Below, in pieces: positions 1 through 6,315 of a DNA stretch of 60,143 bases. The position numbers were made by a program, and so were the translations under genes. This DNA comes from JAGXIT01 sp964393815. Lineage in GTDB: Bacteria > Patescibacteriota > Saccharimonadia > Saccharimonadales > UBA4665. The stretch is from positions 1-60,143 of the forward strand of contig CAYMUP010000003.1 of NCBI GenBank assembly GCA_964393815.1, read 5' to 3'. The notes under the pieces are model-generated. The model worked only from the letters and a program-made list of their open reading frames with translations, searched no databases and was not told the DNA's origin. Within the stretch, counting starts at the first letter, position 1. Each line of letters opens with the position of its first letter.

Positions 1-1
1 A

Positions 2-76
2 TCTCGTGTGTCAAAGTTTGCTGTAGCAGAACTAGAGCGACAACTTTGGGTACATAAAGCTAAACGTGCGACATAA
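2..76 (+). CDS. 3' end of an unidentified gene (left edge)
   Basis: An open frame enters from the left edge and stops at TAA 74-76. Its last 24 residues look like real protein, with a charged, helical tail ending in HKAKRAT. Too little is visible to name the product. About 130 bases with no gene I can support lie between it and the next start at 208. It could also be chance, since any random frame may stay open for 25 codons. Confidence 0.35.
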   Translation, partial: SRVSKFAVAELERQLWVHKAKRAT

Positions 77-207
77 ATAACTTCGGTATTGTACCGTAAC
101 AGGGTCAAATACTCAAGGTGTTGTAAGCGGATAGTAAGATTTTCTATATCTTGCAACCAGAACCATTGGTATGATGGAAACCACCTAGCGGTAAAGATAG
201 GAGGGAT

Positions 208-1041
208 ATGAAAAGACTACTGACGAAAATAAGCTTGTTAAGTGCGCTTGCTATACTGGTCGCTGTACCATTTGCGTCGGCGGTGACAACTACCGTGACG
301 CCCAGTAACAAACAGGGTTGGAAAAGTTATAGTAAAGACGGAGGGACTGTCGTGTATGTCGAAGACCCGACGGTTGGCGATGGTTTTGGGGCCTCGACCC
401 TCCAGCTTAAAACAGATAATACCGTAGCCTCCCAGGTGGGGTATTATCACGATATCGCCAAGCCATTTAGGAGTCTACCAGGTTTGTCGTATATGGCTAA
501 GACACTTAGTGCAAACACTCCAGTTGATAACTCGTCGCAGCCAAACCCCGGCGGTAGCGCGGGCATGACGCTTTTTGTTGACCTAAACGGTGATGGCACC
601 TTTGACACGAGTCTTGTGTACGAACCATATCTCAGTGATGGTTCTCAGAGTAACGAACCAGTTATGCCAAATGAGTGGCAGACTTGGAATGTGCTGACTG
701 GTAGTGTGTGGTCGTCTCGTGAATATGACAGTGCAGCTATGAAGATAGAAAAGGGAACGGGTGGCTCGGTTTTGTATAAGGTTAGCGACATCTTGGCGGC
801 TTACCCAAATGCTGGACTCATGGGCGTAGCGTTAAATGTAGGCACGTACAATCCCGGCTATACAGTAAATGTAGACGCTGTTACGGTTGGTGACGTAGTG
901 TATGACTTTCAGCGCCAGATAGAGACTACTGCACTAAAGGAAGAGTGTAAGAAAGACGGCTGGAAAGAGCTCCGCACCGAAGATGGCCAGGCATTTAAAA
1001 ACCAAGGCCGCTGTGTATCCTACTTCGCTGACCTTGACTAA
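208..1041 (+). CDS. exported protein, possibly carbohydrate-binding, with Cys-pair C-terminal motif
   Basis: A 277-residue protein with a clear signal peptide (KRLLTKI, hydrophobic core, then FASA at about residues 20-25). A strong AGGAGG sits just before the ATG at 208. The body is rich in Gly, Thr and Val and begins with a QGW motif, as in beta-sandwich carbohydrate-binding modules. It contains DLNGDGTFD, a possible calcium loop, around residue 127. The last 35 residues carry CKKDGW then FKNQGRCVSYF, a two-cysteine tail shared with the gene at 1991-2845 on the other strand. The two proteins also share QGW near the start and a YDF-R stretch before the tail, so I read them as distant paralogues. 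The function beyond a secreted or surface role is unknown. A hairpin terminator follows at 1059-1095. Confidence 0.8.
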   Translation: MKRLLTKISLLSALAILVAVPFASAVTTTVTPSNKQGWKSYSKDGGTVVYVEDPTVGDGFGASTLQLKTDNTVASQVGYYHDIAKPFRSLPGLSYMAKTLSANTPVDNSSQPNPGGSAGMTLFVDLNGDGTFDTSLVYEPYLSDGSQSNEPVMPNEWQTWNVLTGSVWSSREYDSAAMKIEKGTGGSVLYKVSDILAAYPNAGLMGVALNVGTYNPGYTVNVDAVTVGDVVYDFQRQIETTALKEECKKDGWKELRTEDGQAFKNQGRCVSYFADLD

Positions 1042-1058
1042 AAGAAAGGGAACTAGTG

Positions 1059-1095
1059 CTAAAAAAAGGAGGGTACAGAAACTCTCCTTTTTTAG
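1059..1095 (+). terminator. intrinsic terminator after the 208-1041 gene
   Basis: An inverted repeat pairs CTAAAAAAAGGAG with CTCCTTTTTTAG across a loop of about a dozen bases, with the T run forming the 3' arm. It begins 18 bases after the stop codon. Confidence 0.7.
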
Positions 1096-1111
1096 TGAGC
1101 GCTACAAGGGG

Positions 1112-1140
1112 TTGCAAAGTTGCTGGTCTCTATCTATAAT
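1112..1140 (+). promoter_or_regulatory. sigma70-type promoter of tRNA-Gly
   Basis: TTGCAA (1112-1117) and TATAAT (1135-1140) are separated by 17 bases. The expected start lies about 6 bases before the mature tRNA 5' end at 1153. Confidence 0.7.
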
Positions 1141-1152
1141 CTGTGGAGTTAC

Positions 1153-1229
1153 GCGGGTGTAGCTCAGTTGTTTAGAGCGCGTCCTTGCCAAGGACGAGGC
1201 CAGGGGTTAGAGTCCCCTCACCCGCACCA
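1153..1229 (+). tRNA. tRNA-Gly (GCC), atypical elbow, CCA encoded
   Basis: A full cloverleaf can be drawn. The acceptor stem is GCGGGTG with CACCCGC, and the anticodon stem CGTCC/GGACG holds loop TTGCCAA (anticodon GCC). The T stem is AGGGG/CCCCT, the discriminator is A, and CCA is at 1227-1229. Two normally invariant elbow positions differ: the D loop reads AGTTGTTTA, so G19 is replaced by T, and the T loop reads TTAGAGT, so C56 is replaced by A. The pair 19-56 therefore changes from G-C to U-A and stays complementary. Fragments of this gene recur downstream at 1284-1296 and 1357-1378. Confidence 0.9.
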
Positions 1230-1378
1230 AAAATAGACTCTGCCGAAAGGTAGGGTCTATTTTCTTGTTTGGAGTGAGAGATTCTAACCCCTGGCCGAGT
1301 AAAATCAATAAATAGCCAGGGAAGCCCTTGCGCCAGCCTCGGCAGGTCAAGAGTCATAGAGTCCCCTCACCCGCACCA
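1208..1378 (+). repeat. 22-bp direct repeat of the tRNA-Gly 3' end plus a 13-bp inverted piece
   Basis: The 22 bases at 1208-1229, the 3' end of tRNA-Gly including CCA, recur exactly at 1357-1378. Between them, 1284-1296 is the reverse complement of tRNA bases 1198-1210. This is the kind of scar left by integration at a tRNA 3' end or by tRNA fragment duplication. No integrase is visible in the window. Confidence 0.75.
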
Positions 1379-1444
1379 CGAAAATCTCCGACCACAGCAC
1401 GTAGGCAGTATTGGCGTACGGAGTAGCTAATTAGAATCTTTTCT

Positions 1445-1540
1445 CTATCTTTGGAGACGATAAACAAACTTAGTACATATAATTGCGGCCGCCAAAACTA
1501 TAAGTCCAAACGAGATGGAGCCAGAGATGTACGCGCTCAT
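1445..1540 (-). CDS. possible 31-residue single-span membrane protein
   Basis: The minus-strand frame from ATG 1540 to TAG 1445 encodes a short N-terminus, a hydrophobic span centred on SFGLIVLAAAIICTKF, and a basic end (YRLQR). The layout of one span followed by a positive C-terminus is typical of bacterial small membrane proteins. There is no clear ribosome binding site, and the frame stays open for 14 codons upstream of the ATG. It sits in scarred sequence between tRNA-Gly and a broken gene, so it may be a remnant. The rest of 1379-1646 shows nothing I can support. Confidence 0.3.
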   Translation of the reverse strand: MSAYISGSISFGLIVLAAAIICTKFVYRLQR

Positions 1541-1646
1541 GTCGTAATCGAGATTGAGACAAGTGAGGCGACCCGTCTTGGACTAAGGGTGGGGCGGTCA
1601 GCGCAGTTTCTATAAATAGAAGGCAAGATTGTCGTATGACAGAAAC

Positions 1647-1880
1647 ATGAATAACGTCAGCTTCGTCGAAGACGAACTAGCAACCGTCATACGATTAGAT
1701 ATCGAACCTGCCAAGCATGGCCCAATTGATCCGACCCTCTGGCAGGCCAAAAAGTAACTGTCAGCTTTTGACAGTAAAATCCACCGCCACGGCGCCTTAG
1801 CAGGTAGCCTCATGGCGCATTTCGCAGTAAGTGAGGGAAACAACGCAACTTGGGGAGACCATGTGAATGATGCAGAATAA
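1647..1880 (+). pseudogene. small gene of 78 codons broken by one in-frame TAA
   Basis: From ATG 1647 the frame reads 36 protein-like codons ending PTLWQAKK, then TAA at 1755-1757. It continues in the same frame as LSAFDSK... to TWGDHVNDAE and a second TAA at 1878-1880. Both halves look coding and neither holds another stop, so a single nonsense change is the simplest reading. The family is not recognised. A copy of the dispersed repeat starts at the very next base. Alternative: a 36-residue gene followed by unrelated open sequence. Confidence 0.45.
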
Positions 1881-1928
1881 ATTTCCCCTGGGGTTAAAAA
1901 TTAACAGGGGCAGGTTTCACTTCATTTT
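1881..1928 (-). repeat. dispersed 46-bp repeat, copy A
   Basis: Read on the minus strand this contains AAATGAAGTGAAA at one end and ACCCCAGGGGAAAT at the other, about 46 bases in all. It has an inner dyad (CCCCTG/CAGGGG and TTAA/TTAA). It belongs to the family also found at 3871, 7742, 18351, 24921, 27166, 34293, 49592 and 54573. Confidence 0.65.
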
Positions 1929-1940
1929 AAAACAAAACAA

Positions 1941-1969
1941 AACCTCCGACTTGTGAAAAGTCGGAGGTT
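1941..1969 (-). terminator. terminator of the 1991-2845 gene, possibly bidirectional
   Basis: A perfect 10-bp stem (AACCTCCGAC with GTCGGAGGTT) has a 9-base loop and an A-rich left flank that gives a T run on the minus strand. A shorter T run on the right also allows plus-strand use. Confidence 0.85.
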
Positions 1970-1990
1970 TTTGGTAAAAAACGCTAGAAA

Positions 1991-2845
1991 TTAGTAACGA
2001 AGAGTTGGCATAGTTACCATGCGGTGGTGCTTGCTGCTGGCGCTACTTTGGAAGTAGGCAACGCACTGACCCTGGTTTTTAAACGTTTTGCCGTCGACGG
2101 TTTCTCCCTCAACCCAACCACTGTTTTTGCAGTCGTCTTTAGCGCCCAAAACTTTTGGCTCTGCCGGAACAGTACGCTCAAAATCGTAAGTGGTGCTAAC
2201 GCCGTTTACGGTTACAACAACGTTGTCGAGGTAGCCACCAACGCCTTGATCGTTCGTGGAAGTGTCGCCAACATTGATTGCGAAGCCACTCACAACACTA
2301 CCCTCAGGCATTTCTGCGAGCGTGGCAGGGCAAGAGGCCACCGACGTACCAGCTGTGACGGTTGTAGGAGCAACAGTACTGTCAAAAGTCAGAGTAGTGT
2401 AGCCTGTGCTTGAGCCTAACGTGCCGACAAAGTCGTACTTGCAGTCGTAGTAAGACGCAGAACCGGGCAGGTTAGTGTACACATTGAGGTAAAATTGATT
2501 GGCTTGCTCTGGAGCAACACCTTCGGCTAGCTTGTAGTCAAAAGAAATGCTATCCAGGTCAGCAGTAGGTACACCAAGGGCGTGTAACGCGATGAACTTG
2601 TCCTTGCCTCCATTATTTGTGTTGGTGATTGGGCCAACCTGCAAGCTACCCGTACCGATGCTGGCGTTGCCGTCAACAAATGCATAATCGACGATGTTAT
2701 CTGGGTCGGCGTTCAGTGCCCAACCCTGCATATTGTCTTTGGTGACAACTTTGACGGCTGGTTCGGCGGCCGAAGCAACAGTCGACACGCCAAAGGTAAG
2801 TGCAAATGCTGCTACTGCGCTTAGTTTAATAAAGGTCTTTTTCAT
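1991..2845 (-). CDS. exported protein, distant paralogue of the 208-1041 product
   Basis: A 284-residue protein with a signal peptide (KKTFIKLSAVAAFALTFG, cleavage probably after VASA near residue 27). GGAGGGCG lies just before the ATG on the minus strand. The body looks like an all-beta binding domain: QGW near residue 42, FDYKLAEG, then a final strand ending TTYDFER. The tail repeats the two-cysteine motif of its paralogue as CKNSGW and FKNQGQCVAYF. The two genes converge on the tRNA-Gly scar region. A role in binding an extracellular polymer or a host surface is only a guess. Confidence 0.8.
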   Translation of the reverse strand: MKKTFIKLSAVAAFALTFGVSTVASAAEPAVKVVTKDNMQGWALNADPDNIVDYAFVDGNASIGTGSLQVGPITNTNNGGKDKFIALHALGVPTADLDSISFDYKLAEGVAPEQANQFYLNVYTNLPGSASYYDCKYDFVGTLGSSTGYTTLTFDSTVAPTTVTAGTSVASCPATLAEMPEGSVVSGFAINVGDTSTNDQGVGGYLDNVVVTVNGVSTTYDFERTVPAEPKVLGAKDDCKNSGWVEGETVDGKTFKNQGQCVAYFQSSASSKHHRMVTMPTLRY

Positions 2846-2977
2846 ACGCCCTCCTTGGGCTTCCCCTTATGGTTGCCGTACTATTACAGCATTTGGCGCA
2901 AGACCCTAGCGTTGTCATGTAGTGGGCAGAAGCGAGAGGAGCTGGTATAATCACTGATGTTCGCTAGATGTGAATAA

Positions 2978-3051
2978 GGCGCCTTGGCCGAGAAGTTAGG
3001 CAACGGTCTGCAAAACCGTGTAGACGGGAGCGTTACCCGTAGGTGCCTCCA
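2978..3051 (+). tRNA. tRNA-Cys (GCA), atypical elbow, CCA encoded
   Basis: The acceptor stem is GGCGCCT/AGGTGCC with discriminator T, as expected for Cys, and CCA at 3049-3051. The anticodon stem ACGGT/ACCGT holds loop CTGCAAA (anticodon GCA). The T stem is ACGGG/CCCGT. The T loop reads AGCGTTA instead of the usual TTCRANN, and the D loop reads AGAAGTTA, so G18 appears replaced by A. G19 and C56 are kept, while T54-A58 becomes A54-T58. A TATAAT box at 2946-2951 lies upstream. Confidence 0.9.
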
Positions 3052-3067
3052 TTTTATTTTTTAACAC

Positions 3068-3484
3068 ATGACTACACCGCCCGAAAGTTTCCCCTTAGTA
3101 ATCACCGATAAACGATTTATTATGATTGAGCGTCCGGCTGATGCCGGCGACGTTGCATGGGACATTCCGCAGATCCCTAGCTCAGATGTTGATAATACCG
3201 CTGAGTTTGTACTGGAAAATTTTGGACACAGGGTGGACGGCTCGATGGTTGTTGAAGCGTCTAGTGCACTACGCCGTCGTGAAATATCTCGGTACGTAGC
3301 CTGCCTAGTTGTCGGCGATATTGACCTCCATCGGGCTGTTTTCGCTGGCAATAGAAGAGGAGTCGCAATAGGGAAACTATATCCATATGACGGCCTTACT
3401 TTTGCGTCTCCGAGACTCGAAGCTTTTCGCTGGGGCACCGTAAACGACGAAACGCCAATCCATTTCAATCTGGGGGCTGTATGA
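3068..3484 (+). CDS. unknown protein, faintly Nudix-like
   Basis: A 138-residue soluble protein. The order of segments recalls a Nudix fold: a strand VITDKRFIMIERP, then a WDIPQ stretch where Nudix proteins have W-LPGG, then a helix (DNTAEFVLENFG) in place of the Nudix helix. The catalytic REXXEE glutamates are absent, so if it is Nudix-derived it should not hydrolyse by the usual mechanism. Its stop overlaps the start of the next gene by 4 bases, so the two are translationally coupled. The resemblance is by eye only. Confidence 0.6.
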   Translation: MTTPPESFPLVITDKRFIMIERPADAGDVAWDIPQIPSSDVDNTAEFVLENFGHRVDGSMVVEASSALRRREISRYVACLVVGDIDLHRAVFAGNRRGVAIGKLYPYDGLTFASPRLEAFRWGTVNDETPIHFNLGAV

Positions 3485-3870
3485 AATCAGTCGTTGTTTG
3501 CGGCAGTAAAAAGTATAAAGACGAGATAGCCGCATTTTGCATAGAGCTAGAAAAACTCGGCGTGCTTGTGTTTGAGCCTAGCATTCAGCAGCCAATTTTT
3601 GAAGACGAAAAGATTCACTCTGACTATGTAACAAAGGTGTTGTTTAAGGGCCTAACGCTTGAGCATTTTGATTGGATTCGTAAAGCAGAGGTCTGTTATG
3701 TCTATAACAAGGATGGTTATGTAGGCACAAGCGTCACAATGGAAATGGCCTATGCCACTGCTCTCGGCAAGCCAATATTTGCGCTAGAGCCAGCGACTGG
3801 TGACCCTTGTCGTGACGCACTGATAGATAAAGTTGTGCTCACTGCCAAAAAGCTTGCGACCCTCTTGTAG
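3481..3870 (+). CDS. nucleoside 2-deoxyribosyltransferase-like protein
   Basis: A 129-residue protein. It starts with a Rossmann-type strand (KSVVVCGSKKY). Its centre, YNKDGYVGTSVTMEMAYATA followed by LGKPIFA, matches the pattern of the nucleoside 2-deoxyribosyltransferase family (N-x-GYVG-S-T-E-x-xYA-ALGKP). In that family the Glu of the T-x-E motif is the nucleophile; here it is the E of MEMA. Known members transfer deoxyribose between bases or hydrolyse nucleotides. The ATG overlaps the upstream gene by 4 bases. A repeat copy begins one base after its stop. Confidence 0.65.
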   Translation: MKSVVVCGSKKYKDEIAAFCIELEKLGVLVFEPSIQQPIFEDEKIHSDYVTKVLFKGLTLEHFDWIRKAEVCYVYNKDGYVGTSVTMEMAYATALGKPIFALEPATGDPCRDALIDKVVLTAKKLATLL

Positions 3871-3916
3871 CTTCACTTGGGATTCGATTTTAACTGGGGT
3901 ATATTTCACTTCATTT
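3871..3916 (-). repeat. dispersed 46-bp repeat, copy C
   Basis: Minus-strand reading contains AAATGAAGTGAAAT, then CAGTTAAAA, then AATCCCAAGTGAAG. It immediately follows the stop codon of the 3481-3870 gene. Confidence 0.75.
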
Positions 3917-3971
3917 CAAAAACGCTCATGCTTTTGCCAAGGGGATGGTGCGGGTATAATTCTGGCAAGCT

Positions 3972-4415
3972 ATGGTAGAAAACCCACATGAAATTTTGAC
4001 TGTACCGCAGTACGCAGACTGTGTGATATATGAAGGAGACCGGCTTTTGGTCGCACGCCGCGCATGCGTGCCCATAGAATACGAGCTTATTTCTACTCCA
4101 CTAGAACGCTTTGAGTCATCTGTGCAGGCTGCAATTCGTATTGCTCAGGCTACAATGCGCACAGAAGTTGCCGCGTACTCACTTCCTTGTAGCTATGTGA
4201 TAAAAAGATTGGACAAAGAAACGGTGCACCGGCTTGTTGCGGTCAATGCGCTCAGCAAAACTTCACTCAATCCGCTTGGGGATTACGATGTGCTTTACGC
4301 TGATACTCCGCTCAGACTTCTCAGGAAAGCCGAGCGAGAAGAAATGATGATCTCACCGCTTTTATGGAGATTCCTCACCCATGAAGTTCAATTTAGTAGA
4401 TTGGCCAAATCTTAA
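3972..4415 (+). CDS. unknown protein, degenerate Nudix-like
   Basis: A 147-residue protein. It opens like a Nudix domain: YADCVIYEGDRLLVARR, then ELISTPLERFESSVQAA where Nudix proteins have the glycine pair and first glutamate, then a helix IRIAQATMRTEV where they have the REL-EE-G helix. The catalytic glutamates are missing, so a binding or regulatory role is more likely than hydrolysis. A TATAAT box ends 11 bases before the ATG, which leaves almost no leader. With the 3068 gene it makes two possible inactive Nudix relatives beside a nucleotide-type transferase. Confidence 0.6.
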   Translation: MVENPHEILTVPQYADCVIYEGDRLLVARRACVPIEYELISTPLERFESSVQAAIRIAQATMRTEVAAYSLPCSYVIKRLDKETVHRLVAVNALSKTSLNPLGDYDVLYADTPLRLLRKAEREEMMISPLLWRFLTHEVQFSRLAKS

Positions 4416-4500
4416 AAATAGGCAAAAACTGTATGAAATCCGACTGGTTTTTTATGCTTCGCTACAGTAGAGTAGGGAATAGGTATATAAGGAGATAAGC

Positions 4501-5121
4501 ATGAAATTATCAAAAGGACTAATAGGGCTGATTGTAGCGGGTGTGCTGGCACTGTCTATCTTTGGCTGGCTGACTGGTACGTACAACCATTTGGTTGGAC
4601 AGCGCAACAATGTTGACAATGCACTCGCCAAAGTCGATAGCGCCTACCAGCGGCGTTTTGATCTGGTGCCAAACCTCGTCGAGAGCGTAAAGGGTTCGCA
4701 GCTGCAAGAGCAAAAAGTGTTTAAAGACCTGGCAGATGCCCGCAGTAAATATAGCGGCGCAGGTAGTGCCGAAGACCGTGTGGCCGCCGCTGGTGAGTAC
4801 AACAGTGCGCTGAGCCGTTTGCTCGTGGTTGTAGAGAACTATCCAGAGCTAAAGAGTAATCAAAACGTGCAAAACCTGATGGTGCAGCTCGAGGGCACCG
4901 AAAACCGCATCAAGGTGGAGCGAGACAATTACAGCAACACCGTCACCGAGTACAACACCAACATCCAGCGTTTCCCACGCAATATCGTGGCCGGGCTGTT
5001 TGGGTTTGACAAGCGCGATGTCTACAAGTCTGACAGCGGTGCAGGCACCGCACCGAAGGTAGATCTAACTACACCTACTACCACAACGACCACGACGACA
5101 ACCACAACAGACGCACAGTAG
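4501..5121 (+). CDS. lemA: LemA family membrane protein
   Basis: A 206-residue protein. One N-terminal membrane span (residues about 5-25) leads into GTYNHLVGQRNNVDNALAKV, the LemA signature region, and QRRFDLVPNLVESVKG, its hallmark, followed by long helices. The C-terminus is a Thr-rich tail. LemA proteins are membrane-anchored helical bundles of unclear biochemical role, very often paired with TPM-domain proteins, as here: the next gene starts 13 bases downstream. A good ribosome binding site (AAGGAGAT) precedes the ATG. Confidence 0.9.
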   Translation: MKLSKGLIGLIVAGVLALSIFGWLTGTYNHLVGQRNNVDNALAKVDSAYQRRFDLVPNLVESVKGSQLQEQKVFKDLADARSKYSGAGSAEDRVAAAGEYNSALSRLLVVVENYPELKSNQNVQNLMVQLEGTENRIKVERDNYSNTVTEYNTNIQRFPRNIVAGLFGFDKRDVYKSDSGAGTAPKVDLTTPTTTTTTTTTTTDAQ

Positions 5122-5134
5122 GACGGGCCTGCAT

Positions 5135-6058
5135 ATGCGTAGGTTTTTTGCGGCGACGCTCCTTGGTTTTAGCCTGGTGGCCTCTTTTGGGCTCACCGGG
5201 TTAGCTCAGGCTGCAACTGCCGTACCGCAAAAACCAACCAATTCGCCCGTAGTTGACCAGGCAAATGTCATCGACGAGGCGACTGAGGGGCGTATAGATT
5301 CGACCGTAAAAGCCTACGAACAAAAAACAGGCAACCAAATCGCTGTGCTGACCATAAAATCACTAGACGGCGAAGATATAGAGGGTTACTCCTACCGGGT
5401 TGCTAGCGCTTGGGGCATTGGTGATAAGACGGCAAATAACGGCGAGCTCATCGTCGTGGCCGTGGACGACCGCAAGGTGCGTATAGAGGTGGGGCGTGGG
5501 CTAGAGCCGTACCTTACGGACCTGCAGTCATACCGTATCATCCAGGACTATATGATTCCTGAGTTCCGCTCAGGGAGCTATGCGCGGGGCATAGAGATTG
5601 GCGTGCAAAAGAGCATCGATGTGATCGGCGGCGAGCGGTTGAGTGGCACCGGGGCTACTGCGCCAAAAAAATCAGGGATGGGCGATATAGTCGGCATGCT
5701 TTTTTACGTTGCAATATTCCCGCTCATGTACTTGGGATCGTTCCTGGCTCGTAGCAAGAGCTGGTGGGCAGGTGGGTTGATCGGTGCGGTACCGGGATTG
5801 CTCATCATGATACTAGCCGGCGCCTTACTAGCTGGCGGAGCTGCACTCGTCATTGGCTTACTCATTGGGCTTTTGCTCGACTACTTGCTCTCACGCAACT
5901 ATCAAGAGCGCAAAACTTCGGGAGATGATACGGGCTGGTGGGGCAGTGGAGGCGGTTTCTTTGGTGGCAGCAGCGGTGGGTTTGGCGGTTCTTCTGGTGG
6001 CTGGGGCGGTTTCGGAGGCGGCTCATTTGGGGGTGGCGGGTCTAGCGGAAGTTGGTAA
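5135..6058 (+). CDS. TPM-domain (YgcG-like) membrane protein
   Basis: A 307-residue protein with a signal peptide (RRFFAATLLGFSLVASFGL, cleavage near AQAA). A TPM domain covers about residues 30-165: VVDQANVIDEATEGRID, TGNQIAVLTIKSL, GELIVVAVDDRKVRIEVG-RGLEP. Hydrophobic spans follow at about 185-250, and the tail from about 268 is made of Gly, Ser and Phe repeats ending in GGSSGSW. TPM proteins are phosphatase-like or scaffold-like domains facing outward. The pairing with lemA suggests one envelope function. A strong terminator hairpin sits at 6116-6150. Confidence 0.9.
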   Translation: MRRFFAATLLGFSLVASFGLTGLAQAATAVPQKPTNSPVVDQANVIDEATEGRIDSTVKAYEQKTGNQIAVLTIKSLDGEDIEGYSYRVASAWGIGDKTANNGELIVVAVDDRKVRIEVGRGLEPYLTDLQSYRIIQDYMIPEFRSGSYARGIEIGVQKSIDVIGGERLSGTGATAPKKSGMGDIVGMLFYVAIFPLMYLGSFLARSKSWWAGGLIGAVPGLLIMILAGALLAGGAALVIGLLIGLLLDYLLSRNYQERKTSGDDTGWWGSGGGFFGGSSGGFGGSSGGWGGFGGGSFGGGGSSGSW

Positions 6059-6115
6059 TGAGGGAACCGAGAGCGGTCGACCACTCAGCTCGGGCTGCTC
6101 TTTCCTGGTAATTGT

Positions 6116-6150
6116 AAATATTTTCTCGGAGTGAATCCGAGAAAATATTT
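6116..6150 (+). terminator. hairpin terminator after the LemA/TPM operon
   Basis: A perfect 15-bp stem (AAATATTTTCTCGGA with its complement) encloses loop GTGAA. The A/T outer arm acts as the U tract. A TAGAAT box that may serve tRNA-Leu follows at 6153-6158. Confidence 0.8.
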
Positions 6151-6181
6151 GATAGAATAGATTATGTATCATTTTCTAAAT

Positions 6182-6267
6182 GGGCGAGTGGCGGAATCGG
6201 TATACGCGGCGGACTTAAAATCCGCTGACCAAAAGTCTTGAGGGTTCAAGTCCCTCCTCGCCCACCA
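6182..6267 (+). tRNA. tRNA-Leu (TAA), CCA encoded
   Basis: A class II tRNA: acceptor stem GGGCGAG/CTCGCCC, anticodon loop centred on TAA, a long variable arm (TGACCAAAAGTCTTG), and T arm GAGGG-TTCAAGT-CCCTC with the normal T loop. Discriminator A and CCA are at 6264-6267. Its standard elbow contrasts with the tRNA-Gly and tRNA-Cys of this window. Confidence 0.95.
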
Positions 6268-6315
6268 TTACACTGTAATTGTAGGCCTTTTCCATAACTA
6301 ATCTAATCTGCTGTT

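Noticed and set aside
5902..6134. Gly- or Pro-rich frames overlapping the TPM gene end
   Set aside because: They are off-frame readings of the Gly/Ser repeat tail.
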